In this document: piece by piece, positions 44,753 to 52,412 of the stretch
Numbering within the stretch: position 1 is the stretch's first letter
Layout of the letters: each line of letters starts with the position of its first letter
Origin: Ga0077555 sp050250755
GTDB taxonomy: Bacteria > Pseudomonadota > Alphaproteobacteria > Rhizobiales > Hyphomicrobiaceae
Reading direction: 5' to 3'
Assembly (NCBI GenBank): GCA_050250755.1
Contig: JBFWOB010000017.1
Span: forward strand, 42,823 to 106,822
Length of the DNA stretch: 64,000 nucleotides
Notes under the pieces: generated by a model
What the model saw: only the letters and a program-made list of their open reading frames with translations
What the model was told of the DNA's origin: nothing
Databases searched by the model: none
Position numbers and translations under genes: made by a program

Positions 44753-45490
44753 ATGGCGAGCAAGAGCGGGGACGACGAAATGGCGGGTGGAGACCGGCGG
44801 ATGGTCGGGTCGTTGCGCGAGGCGCTGGCGGCTGCTGCAAGAAGCGAGGGCTCGCCCGCGGCGAGCGACAAGGAGCCCAAGGCGCTGCCGAAGCCTGCGG
44901 CTCCGCCTCTGATCACGCCTCCCTCCGAGGTGACCGAGCGCCGCACCATTCCGAGTGCCGCCCAGGCCGTCGCGGAGGTTCGCGCATCGTCGCCCGCGGT
45001 CAGCAACGACACGCCGCAGACACGCGTAATGCGTCCCGGCGTCTCGCGGCAACCGTCCGCCGAAGGTGGTTCGCGAACCCAACTCGTACGCGGCAAGACG
45101 CTCGTCAAGCGTACGGAATTCCATCAGGATCCCGTCGTCGCCTGGCTCGTCGTAATCGGCGGCCCCGGCCTTGGAGCGTTCCGTCCAGTCTTCGAGGGCA
45201 ACAACACTGTGGGCCGCTCGACGCGGCAGCGCGTCCCCATCGACTTCGGCGACGAAACCATTTCCAGCGAGGAACAGGCGTATATCCGTTATGATTCAGT
45301 TGACCGCCGGTTCCTCCTCGTGCCCAATCTGGCGAAGACGAACATCGTCGCAGTCAACGATACCAAGCCCACGGCGGCCATCGAGCTCAACGCGATGGAC
45401 GTTATTACAATGGGCCACACCCAGTTGGTCTTCGTACCCTTCTGCGGGCAGGATTTCGACTGGGGCGAGCTCTCCGAGATGAAAGGCTGA
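44753..45490 (+). CDS. FHA-domain protein
   Basis: 245 residues. About 120 residues of Pro/Ala/Ser-rich, probably disordered N-terminus with several Thr and Ser (possible kinase targets, e.g. TERRTIPS and TPQTRVMRP) precede an FHA domain at about 128-232. The domain keeps the GRS motif (154-156) and a VND turn, but the SxxH histidine is glutamine (SEEQA, Q175). A related pattern (ISSEEQAYIRYD) appears in other bacterial proteins of such clusters, by memory. The stop codon overlaps the PP2C start by one base (TGATG), so they are coupled. Confidence 0.82.
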   Translation: MASKSGDDEMAGGDRRMVGSLREALAAAARSEGSPAASDKEPKALPKPAAPPLITPPSEVTERRTIPSAAQAVAEVRASSPAVSNDTPQTRVMRPGVSRQPSAEGGSRTQLVRGKTLVKRTEFHQDPVVAWLVVIGGPGLGAFRPVFEGNNTVGRSTRQRVPIDFGDETISSEEQAYIRYDSVDRRFLLVPNLAKTNIVAVNDTKPTAAIELNAMDVITMGHTQLVFVPFCGQDFDWGELSEMKG

Positions 45491-46278
45491 TGCTCAAGTT
45501 CCAGCATGCGAGCCGCGCCACCCAGGGCGCGCGGCCATATCAAGAGGATGCCTCGGCCGTCTGGCCGGGGCCCGATTTTGTCGCGCCTTCGAATGCTGCG
45601 GCTCCGCCGGAGGGAACCGCGCTCGTCGCTGTGCTTGCCGACGGGATGGGCGGTCACGCCGGTGGCGCATTGGCGTCGAGCACCATCTGCAGTACGTTTC
45701 TCGCATCATTCGCCGGGACACACGGCGACGGGCGCGCGCGCCTGAAACCCTGCCTTGCCGCAGCGAACGATGCGATCGGTGACAAAGTATCGGACAATCC
45801 TCAGCTTGCCGGCATGGGTGCCACGCTGGTCGGCGTTACGATCGGCGACGCAGGCCTGAGTTGGATCAGCGTCGGCGACAGTCCCATGTACCTCTTCAGA
45901 GCGGGCGAACTCGTCCAGCTCAACGAGGACCACTCTCTAGCACCTGTGATCGACCATCTTGTCGAGCAGGGTCGGATGTCGCCGGAAGAGGCGCGGGCCG
46001 ACCCGCGGCGCCACTATCTGCGCTCGGCCGTCACGGGCGACGAGATTGAGCTGGTCGACGCGCCAGAGCGTCCTCTCGAGCTGGCTCCAGGCGACATCGT
46101 GGTGATCGCGAGCGACGGCCTTCACACTCTCGAGCCGGAAGCCGTTCGCGACATCATCGCCAGCCATGCTTCGAATGGCGCCGCTGCCATCGCAGACGCC
46201 TTGATTCAGGGCGTGACCGACGCGAACGAGCCCCACCAGGACAACACGACGGTCGTGGTCGTCATAGTTGACGAGTAG
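45490..46278 (+). CDS. PP2C-type Ser/Thr protein phosphatase
   Basis: 262 residues. All metal-binding motifs are present: QEDA (residues 18-21), ADGMGGHAGG (50-59), ASDGL, and the final QDNTTVVVV. GDSPMYLFRAGELVQLNEDHS is the usual core strand pair. It would reverse phosphorylation by the WD40-linked kinase encoded on the other strand. Translationally coupled to the FHA gene. It is soluble, with no membrane span. Confidence 0.93.
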   Translation: MLKFQHASRATQGARPYQEDASAVWPGPDFVAPSNAAAPPEGTALVAVLADGMGGHAGGALASSTICSTFLASFAGTHGDGRARLKPCLAAANDAIGDKVSDNPQLAGMGATLVGVTIGDAGLSWISVGDSPMYLFRAGELVQLNEDHSLAPVIDHLVEQGRMSPEEARADPRRHYLRSAVTGDEIELVDAPERPLELAPGDIVVIASDGLHTLEPEAVRDIIASHASNGAAAIADALIQGVTDANEPHQDNTTVVVVIVDE

Positions 46279-46356
46279 GGGCGCGCTTGAAGCAACGCGA
46301 TGTTTGACGTTGGGTCCGCGCGTCGCTTCACCCCGTTCAAGTGGGCAGCATCGAAG

Positions 46357-47394
46357 CTAACCCGATTTCTTTTTGGTACCTCTGACCGCGCGGATGATAT
46401 CGGCCATCACCGAGACGGCAATCTCGGCCGGTGTCTGTGCGCCGATGTCGATGCCGATCGGGGCGCGGATACGGGCAATCTCATCCTCCGTGAACCCCGC
46501 CGCCATCAGGCGCTCGCGCCTCTTGGCATGATTGCGCTGAGACCCCAGCGCGCCGACGTAAAGACAATCCGACCGTAGCGCGAGCTTCAGCGCCTCGTCA
46601 TCGATATGTCCGACGTGGGCAAGCGTCACCACGGCCGTATAAGGGTCGAGACCGATTTTCGGCAGGACGTCCTGTGGCCATTCGGCATGCAGCGCTATGC
46701 CGGGGAAGCGATCGGGCGCGGCGAAGGCTGTGCGCGGATCGACGACCTGAATTTCGTAACCAGAAAGGCGAGCGATCTCCGCCAGCACCTGACCGATATG
46801 CGAGGCACCGACCACCACGATGCGAGCCGGGGGTACCAGCGCGTGCAGGAAGACGTCGCCATCAGGCGTTTCGATCAGGCCGCTTTTGGCTGTCGCAAAA
46901 CGCTTGGCGACATCATCCGGCACGCTGGAATCATCACGAGCAAAGACGGTTTTTGTTCCGTCCTTGAGCTTCGTCTCGATGACGAGGCCGCGCCGCTCCT
47001 GCTGCGCATCGACAGCTTTGTCGATGAGCTCGAGTCCACCGCCCTCGGCCTTGACGCGCTCCACGTACACTTTCACCTTGCCGCCGCATGGCAATCCAGC
47101 ACGCCAAGCCGTCTCGTCGGCCACACCGAATTCCATCAGCTTCGGTTCACCGGATTCGAGGATCTCGTCGGCTTCCGCGATGATGTCGCCTTCGATGCAG
47201 CCGCCCGAGACAGAGCCTTTGAAACGGCCGTCCGCGGAGACCGCCATCTGACCGCCGACCGGCACCGGCGCCGACCCCCACGTATCGACCACGGTCGCGA
47301 TAGCGACGACGCCGTCCTTGGCGAGCCAGTCGCGCGCGGCCTCGAGCACGCCAATCTCATCGCGGGCGGTATGGGGCGTTGATGTTACGGACAT
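46357..47394 (-). CDS. XdhC/CoxI family molybdenum-hydroxylase maturation protein
   Basis: 345 residues. The N-terminal XdhC/CoxI domain has TWGSAPVPVGGQM and the cysteine motifs SGGCIEGD and GLPCGGKVKV. The C-terminal Rossmann domain starts RIVVVGASHIGQVLAEIA and includes VTLAHVGHIDDEAL and YVGALGSQRNHAKRRERL. XdhC proteins sulfurate and hand over the molybdenum cofactor to xanthine dehydrogenase-type enzymes. No large molybdenum subunit is nearby, though an orphan [2Fe-2S] subunit is 3.5 kb away. The ATG at 47394 has a GGAG site and matches the family start. Confidence 0.92.
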   Translation of the reverse strand: MSVTSTPHTARDEIGVLEAARDWLAKDGVVAIATVVDTWGSAPVPVGGQMAVSADGRFKGSVSGGCIEGDIIAEADEILESGEPKLMEFGVADETAWRAGLPCGGKVKVYVERVKAEGGGLELIDKAVDAQQERRGLVIETKLKDGTKTVFARDDSSVPDDVAKRFATAKSGLIETPDGDVFLHALVPPARIVVVGASHIGQVLAEIARLSGYEIQVVDPRTAFAAPDRFPGIALHAEWPQDVLPKIGLDPYTAVVTLAHVGHIDDEALKLALRSDCLYVGALGSQRNHAKRRERLMAAGFTEDEIARIRAPIGIDIGAQTPAEIAVSVMADIIRAVRGTKKKSG

Positions 47395-47567
47395 GGAAGT
47401 GGCTCCGCTGAAGCGTTTAAGCCAAGGATACCGATTGGCCGGGTTCACGGCAAAGGAAGTGTTTTGCCCGTGACATGCGGAACCAGATCCATCGTCGGGC
47501 GCTAAATTGACCCGGCCGCCCCAAAGGATATGGTCGGCTCTGAAAGCCGCCGTCGCGGGAGAATGGC

Positions 47568-48638
47568 ATGCAGGCGCTGGAACTTATCAACAAGGCGCAG
47601 TCGGGGGCGGCCATGGCCAACCTCGCCCGGACCCTCGGCATCACCGAGGCGGAAGCCCGGTCTGCGACCGAGGCCGCGTTACCCGAGCTTGCCGCCGCGA
47701 TCGAGCGCAATACCCTTTCGCGCAGCGGCCTTGCCGATCTGGTCACGGCGCTCGGTCAAGGCCATCACGAGCAGGTGCTGTCGATGCCCACCGCGTGGAC
47801 CGACCCTCGCGTCCTCGCCGACGGACAGGCAATCCTCACGCACGTCATGGGCTCTGAGCAGAAGACCGAGGCGCTTGCCGCACACACCGCGAGGGCATCC
47901 GGCCTTGGTTCCAGCATCATCGGAATTCTTCTGCCAATTCTGGCGCAGTGGCTGATGGGTGCGCTTGCAAAGGGTTCCAAGGGTGGCCTCGGTGACATCC
48001 TCTCGCGGCTGCCCATTCCAGGCGGCGGCTCGTCCGATCCAAATCCGCGACCGGGTTCGCGCAGGCGCGGTGACTTCGACACGGGTGGCACAATGGGCGA
48101 CAACACCGGCTTCGAGCTGCCGAAGTCCGAGATGCCGAGCGGCGGCTATCCGATGCCACCAATTCCCGGCTCCGATGGAAGCGATGGACGCAGTGAGGGC
48201 AGCCGTTCTCCGTGGCCGGGCGGCACAAGCGAAGCACCCATCACGCGCGAACGGCCGCGTTCGGGAACCGGATTCGACCTTCCGACCTCCGAGACGCCGG
48301 CAGGCGGCTATCCGATGCCACCCCTTCCGCCGGCACCCGAGGGCGACGACTACGGGAGCGACACCAGACCTCGCCGAGAGGGTGGCTCACAATTTCCTTT
48401 CCCGCTTCCGGGTCCGAGCTCCGACAATCCTTACGGCGACTTGTCAGACATTCTCCGTCGTGGCGGACGCCTGCCCTCAGGCGAGCAAGCCGGCGGCCGC
48501 GGGCTTGGATCGGTCGTGCGCGACACAATTGGAAGTGCCCTCGGCTTCGGCAAGAAGGGTCTGCTGGGCTGGATCATCCAGCTCGTGCTGTTGCGTTGGG
48601 GATGGAGCTTCCTGCGGCGCATTCTACTTGGCCGCTAA
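47568..48638 (+). CDS. DUF937 protein with internal repeats
   Basis: 356 residues. The N-terminal DUF937 domain (about 1-130) is helical: QALELINKAQSGAAMANLAR, GITEAEARSATEAALPEL and ILLPILAQWLMGAL. A low-complexity Gly/Pro/Ser/Arg region (about 140-300) contains two copies of a module, GFELPKSEMPSGGYPMPP and GFDLPTSETPAGGYPMPP, 54 residues apart. The C-terminus has a hydrophobic stretch (GLLGWIIQLVLLRWGWSFL). DUF937 has no firm function; some members are YidB-like. A GGGAG site precedes the ATG. It is divergent from xdhC and converges with cutA. Confidence 0.85.
   Translation: MQALELINKAQSGAAMANLARTLGITEAEARSATEAALPELAAAIERNTLSRSGLADLVTALGQGHHEQVLSMPTAWTDPRVLADGQAILTHVMGSEQKTEALAAHTARASGLGSSIIGILLPILAQWLMGALAKGSKGGLGDILSRLPIPGGGSSDPNPRPGSRRRGDFDTGGTMGDNTGFELPKSEMPSGGYPMPPIPGSDGSDGRSEGSRSPWPGGTSEAPITRERPRSGTGFDLPTSETPAGGYPMPPLPPAPEGDDYGSDTRPRREGGSQFPFPLPGPSSDNPYGDLSDILRRGGRLPSGEQAGGRGLGSVVRDTIGSALGFGKKGLLGWIIQLVLLRWGWSFLRRILLGR
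48141..48322. repeat. Direct repeat inside the DUF937 gene
   Basis: The 20-base string GGCGGCTATCCGATGCCACC occurs at 48141-48160 and again at 48303-48322, exactly 162 bases (54 codons) apart. The flanking codons are similar but diverged, so this is an old duplication of a coding module. Confidence 0.85.
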
Positions 48639-48647
48639 ACGTAACAC

Positions 48648-49031
48648 TTATTCGCCCGCTTGCTCCGTCTCGGACGCGATCCATCCGAGAAATGCTTCCG
48701 ATCCGCCGATGATCGGGAGCACCACGACCCCCGGATTGACGTAGGGATGGGCAATGCGAAGCCAGCCGATCACCCGGGGCGCCAGCGCGCGCCGCGTCTT
48801 GAGGATTGCAGCAACTTCCTCGTCACGCTCGATGCTGCCTTGCCAACGATAAATCGACCGCATGCCCGGGAACAGATTGGCACAAGCTGCTAAACCAACC
48901 TCCACGATGTCACCTGCGATCGTCTCAGCTAACTCAAGATTTGGGAATGTCGCATAAACGAACACGGCGTGGCCGCTACCGCCGTCGTTTCCCAACTCCT
49001 CGACGTTTACTCGCATCGCATTTTCTGGCAC
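48648..49031 (-). CDS. cutA: CutA1-family divalent-cation tolerance protein
   Basis: 127 residues. The CutA fold shows in FVYATFPNLELAETIAGDI, AACANLFPGMRSIYRWQG and DEEVAAILKTR, then HPYVNPGVVVLPI. CutA1 proteins are very stable trimers; the name comes from copper tolerance in E. coli, but the true role is debated. The GTG at 49031 has an AGGAGA site nine bases away; an ATG at 49016 is possible and fits the fold equally well. It converges with the DUF937 gene and is divergent from nadK. Confidence 0.92.
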   Translation of the reverse strand: MPENAMRVNVEELGNDGGSGHAVFVYATFPNLELAETIAGDIVEVGLAACANLFPGMRSIYRWQGSIERDEEVAAILKTRRALAPRVIGWLRIAHPYVNPGVVVLPIIGGSEAFLGWIASETEQAGE

Positions 49032-49095
49032 TGCAATAGTCTCCTCATCGAGGATGTTAGCGCCTGGTCAGCCGGGCAAATCCGGATGCCCGATA

Positions 49096-49878
49096 ATGTC
49101 AAATCCCAGCGCAAGGTTCGAGCGGATCGCGTTCGTCAGTAGCGACGCGCCTGAGGCTCGGAAAGCCTTGCAGCGCATGTCCGAGCGATACGGCAACGCC
49201 GACATTTCAACAGCAGACGTCATCGTAGCCCTCGGCGGCGACGGTCTCATGCTCGAGACGCTCAAGCGCCACATGCACGATCGAATTCCGATCTATGGCA
49301 TGAACCGTGGTTCTGTCGGCTTTCTCATGAACGAGTATCGCGAGGACCACCTGCTCGAACGGCTCGAGCGCGCCGAGCTGAGCCGCATTCATCCGCTCTC
49401 GATGACGGCCATCGATAAGGACGGCAAGACGCATGCGGCGCTGGCCATCAACGAGGTATCTGTCTTCCGCGAGACCTATCAGATCGCCAAACTGCGTATC
49501 ATCGTCGACGGCAAGGAACGCCTCGACGAACTCGCCTGCGATGGCCTTCTCGTCGCGACACCTGCCGGGTCCACCGCTTATAATCTGTCGGCCTATGGCC
49601 CTATCCTGCCGATCAACGCACGCCTCCTTGCGCTGACGCCCATCTCCCCGTTCCGGCCGCGGCGCTGGAAGGGCGCGTTGCTTCCCGCCGTAGCGCAACT
49701 CGAGATCGAGGTGCTGGAGGCGAACAAGCGTCCGGTCAGCGCGGTTGCCGACAACACGGAGATCCGCTCCGTCCTTCGCATTGCCGTCGCGGAAGCCAGC
49801 GAGATCGACATCCTGATGCTGTTCGATTCCGGCCACAACCTGGACGAGCGCATCCTTTCGGAACAATTCCGCTACTGA
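49096..49878 (+). CDS. nadK: NAD kinase
   Basis: Makes NADP from NAD and ATP. The GGDG motif is in VALGGDGLMLETLKR, followed by YGMNRGSVGFLMNEY and the NEVSVFRE and ATPAGSTAYNLSA segments that bind NAD. 260 residues from the ATG at 49096, the normal rhizobial length; an ATG at 49054 would add 14 unlike residues. No strong ribosome site is seen at either. It is divergent from cutA, 64 bases apart, and precedes a sulfotransferase gene by 128 bases. Confidence 0.95.
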   Translation: MSNPSARFERIAFVSSDAPEARKALQRMSERYGNADISTADVIVALGGDGLMLETLKRHMHDRIPIYGMNRGSVGFLMNEYREDHLLERLERAELSRIHPLSMTAIDKDGKTHAALAINEVSVFRETYQIAKLRIIVDGKERLDELACDGLLVATPAGSTAYNLSAYGPILPINARLLALTPISPFRPRRWKGALLPAVAQLEIEVLEANKRPVSAVADNTEIRSVLRIAVAEASEIDILMLFDSGHNLDERILSEQFRY

Positions 49879-50006
49879 TCCGCCTGGCGCACGTTCACTG
49901 GGATGTTGTCCCCTGACAAACTGGTCCGACCGTTGTCAGTCTCGAGCCGGACCGCTAATCAACGGCGCGAGGCTAGAGGGCGGACTGCCAACGAGGACGA
50001 GCGACC

Positions 50007-50891
50007 GTGAGTACGAACGGCATCGAAAACTTCTTCGTCGGCATCGGCGCCCAGAAGTCCGGAACAACGTGGCTCGCCCGCATGTTGGCCTCCCACCCTG
50101 ACATCTTCGTTACGCCGGTGAAGGAGATCCATTACTTCGATCACCTGCGAGGGCTCACCGAGCATCTCTCGCAAAAGAAGCGCCGCTCGCGATATCGCAA
50201 ATATTATCAGCGTATGTGGACGCAATGGTCGCGGTATTCGGAGTATCGCACCCAGCGCCCGTGGTGGCGCGATTACATGGCCTCGCCGATCGATGACGAC
50301 TGGTACCGCAGCCTGTTTCAGCATCGCGGGCAAGCGACGTTCGCCGGCGAGATCACGCCCGAGTACGCCATTCTCGGAACGGAAGGCCTCGGCCACATCA
50401 AGCGACTCGCGCCGGACGCCCGCGTGATTTTCATCATGCGCAATCCGGTTGATCGCCTCTGGAGCCAGGTGCTGCATCAATGCCGCTCACGCGGGCTCGA
50501 CGCCAATCGCCAGTCGGCCGAAGCGATCGCGGCAATGCTTGCCGAGCCACGGTTCGGCGAACTCGCAGACTACGCGCAGACGCTCGACGATATGGACACC
50601 GTCTTTCGCGACGATCAGACGCTCGTCCTCTTCTACGAGGACATGCATGCCGATCGACTGGCGGCGTTACGGCAAGTGTGCCGTTTCATCGGCACGAGCT
50701 TCGAACCTTCGTACTTCACGGAACTCGGCCGTCGCTTCAATCGCAGCCAGCAAGCCGTTCTGCCGGAGGCCGTTCGCCGGCACATGCGCGATCTGTGTCG
50801 CGAGCAAGCCGAAGCTGTGCGGGAGCGCGTCGGCCGAATCCCCGGTGCCTGGGAGCGGGAGTTCGCGACCGGTCCAACGGCACCTGTTTGA
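50007..50891 (+). CDS. Sulfotransferase-family protein
   Basis: 294 residues. The PAPS 5'-phosphosulfate loop is GIGAQKSGTTWLARML and the 3'-phosphate site is MRNPVDRLWSQ. A VTPVKEIHYFDH segment follows, as in deacetylase-sulfotransferase relatives. No membrane span is seen, so it may act in the cytoplasm on a small molecule or lipid. No PAPS synthesis genes are nearby. It starts with a GTG at 50007, with GAGGACGAGCG upstream. It converges with the [2Fe-2S] gene. Confidence 0.9.
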   Translation: MSTNGIENFFVGIGAQKSGTTWLARMLASHPDIFVTPVKEIHYFDHLRGLTEHLSQKKRRSRYRKYYQRMWTQWSRYSEYRTQRPWWRDYMASPIDDDWYRSLFQHRGQATFAGEITPEYAILGTEGLGHIKRLAPDARVIFIMRNPVDRLWSQVLHQCRSRGLDANRQSAEAIAAMLAEPRFGELADYAQTLDDMDTVFRDDQTLVLFYEDMHADRLAALRQVCRFIGTSFEPSYFTELGRRFNRSQQAVLPEAVRRHMRDLCREQAEAVRERVGRIPGAWEREFATGPTAPV

Positions 50892-50910
50892 TTGTCGGCT
50901 CCGACGCCGC

Positions 50911-51393
50911 TCAGCCGCGCGGTGTCCCAGACTGCTTATCGTACTGCTGCCGCGCGACGGTGTGAATGGCGGCTCGAATGCGCTGATACGTTCCGCAACG
51001 GCAGATGTTGGTGATCGCGGCGTCGATATCAGCGTTGCTCGGCGTCGGCTTTTGTTTGAGCAGTGCAACCGCCGCCATGATCATACCGCTCTGGCAATAG
51101 CCGCACTGTGCCACGTCAAGCTCGAGCCATGCTCTCTGAACCGGGTGCGAGGCGTCCGCCGAAAGGCCTTCGATAGTCAGAATGCGTTGCTGTTGCGTGA
51201 GACTGCCAACTGTCACCTGGCACGCCTTTGCCGGCGCGCCGTCGATATGGACGAGACAGGCGCCACACACGCCCACGTCACATCCATATTTCGTGCCCGT
51301 AAGGCCAGCCTGCTCACGCAACGCCCACAGCAAAGGCGTCGCGTCATCGACCGCAATGTCGAGAAGCTTGCCATTGATGTTGAGCTTCGCCAT
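50911..51393 (-). CDS. [2Fe-2S] subunit of a molybdenum hydroxylase (IorA-like), orphan
   Basis: 160 residues. The N-terminal plant-type ferredoxin domain has GCDVGVCGACLVHIDG and a later KAC; the C-terminal helical domain has AQCGYCQSGMIM and ICRCGTYQR. That makes the two clusters of xanthine-oxidase-family small subunits. It is closest in layout to isoquinoline 1-oxidoreductase alpha (IorA). The large molybdopterin subunit IorB is not adjacent on either side. The ATG at 51393 has GAGG five bases away. It may pair with a subunit elsewhere. Confidence 0.92.
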   Translation of the reverse strand: MAKLNINGKLLDIAVDDATPLLWALREQAGLTGTKYGCDVGVCGACLVHIDGAPAKACQVTVGSLTQQQRILTIEGLSADASHPVQRAWLELDVAQCGYCQSGMIMAAVALLKQKPTPSNADIDAAITNICRCGTYQRIRAAIHTVARQQYDKQSGTPRG

Positions 51394-51546
51394 CCATGCC
51401 TCGTAGACATCCAAGCGCTGACCGCCTTGGCACGGCTACAGATAGCACAATGATTACATGCTTGCGGATGCTCTTGGCGGCGCAAATCGACGCCGGTTGT
51501 GCGGCTTTGGAGCCCTACCCTCCGTGGAAAGAGTGGCCCGGCCGCG

Positions 51547-52341
51547 TCAGGCGACTGCGTCGAGGCACCCGTTCACGCTCTGCTGTGCCGCCAGCAGTAC
51601 GGTTGCATATTCGGCCGGGAAGTAGACGCTATTGATGAAATAGTCCCCATCGTGAGGCTCATATGCGATCTCGACGCCCACGAAAGGCCATTCGATGGGC
51701 GGAAGGCGGGCGTCGAGCCTGCTCGGATCAAGCATCGTATCTTGCGCCATCAGCAGGTGCCTCTCGATATTGGCACGCTGGCGCTCGATCTCGCCGGGGG
51801 TCGCCGCACCGTCACGGGGCGCATTCGCCATGTTGTCGAAGAAGGCCGCGAAAAATGCGAGCTTGACGAGCATCGCATCGATCCTTTCGGCCACATCCGC
51901 GGTCTGGAGGGCAATGCCCAGCGCCTCGTCAATGGCGGCGCGCTGGCAGTACAAATTGAACGCCAGGAGTTCGCCGATGGTCTGTTGCAGATGGAACTGC
52001 GCATTCGGATCGATCGGATCGTCGCTATTCGGTCGCTGATACCCATAGATGACGTGCCCGAGGCCGACCGGGCCGTGAGTGACGAAATGCTGGCTAAACC
52101 CTCGGAGCAAGAACGGGCCGGCCTCTGGATCCGTCTCGCCGGCGAACACCGGTACCGAGATAAATCCCTGCTCACGCACCGCATCAGCCGCTCTTTGAGC
52201 GCTGCTCAGCAGCGCCATCATATCCTGCCGCAGCCGCTCGAGGCGCTCCGCCGATTCGATATTTCTGAGGCGACCGACTCCAGACATCGACGGGCTAGAC
52301 GGCGCGGTAGCGCGCTTTCCGAAGGGCATGAAAATGTCCAT
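51547..52341 (-). CDS. Hypothetical protein
   Basis: 264 residues, no signal peptide or membrane span. After a short basic tail there is a mostly helical region with ERLERLRQDMMALLSSAQRAA, then GQ-rich and aromatic segments such as AFNLYCQRAAIDEAL and LAFFAAFFDNMANA, and a C-terminal beta-rich part ending HDGDYFINSVYFP. I do not recognise a family. Codon use is like that of its neighbours. It lies between the [2Fe-2S] gene and a CoA-transferase gene, all minus strand, with gaps of 153 and 71 bases. Confidence 0.65.
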   Translation of the reverse strand: MDIFMPFGKRATAPSSPSMSGVGRLRNIESAERLERLRQDMMALLSSAQRAADAVREQGFISVPVFAGETDPEAGPFLLRGFSQHFVTHGPVGLGHVIYGYQRPNSDDPIDPNAQFHLQQTIGELLAFNLYCQRAAIDEALGIALQTADVAERIDAMLVKLAFFAAFFDNMANAPRDGAATPGEIERQRANIERHLLMAQDTMLDPSRLDARLPPIEWPFVGVEIAYEPHDGDYFINSVYFPAEYATVLLAAQQSVNGCLDAVA

Positions 52342-52412
52342 CGCGATGGCGACACGGTTCGCCTGCTCAGAGCAGACACCACCATGCTACCGCTTCGCCG
52401 CTTAACGATGTC

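Noticed and set aside
41236..46278. Type VI secretion locus suggested by the kinase, FHA and PP2C genes
   Set aside because: No Tss, Hcp, VgrG or ClpV genes are found on either side within the window.
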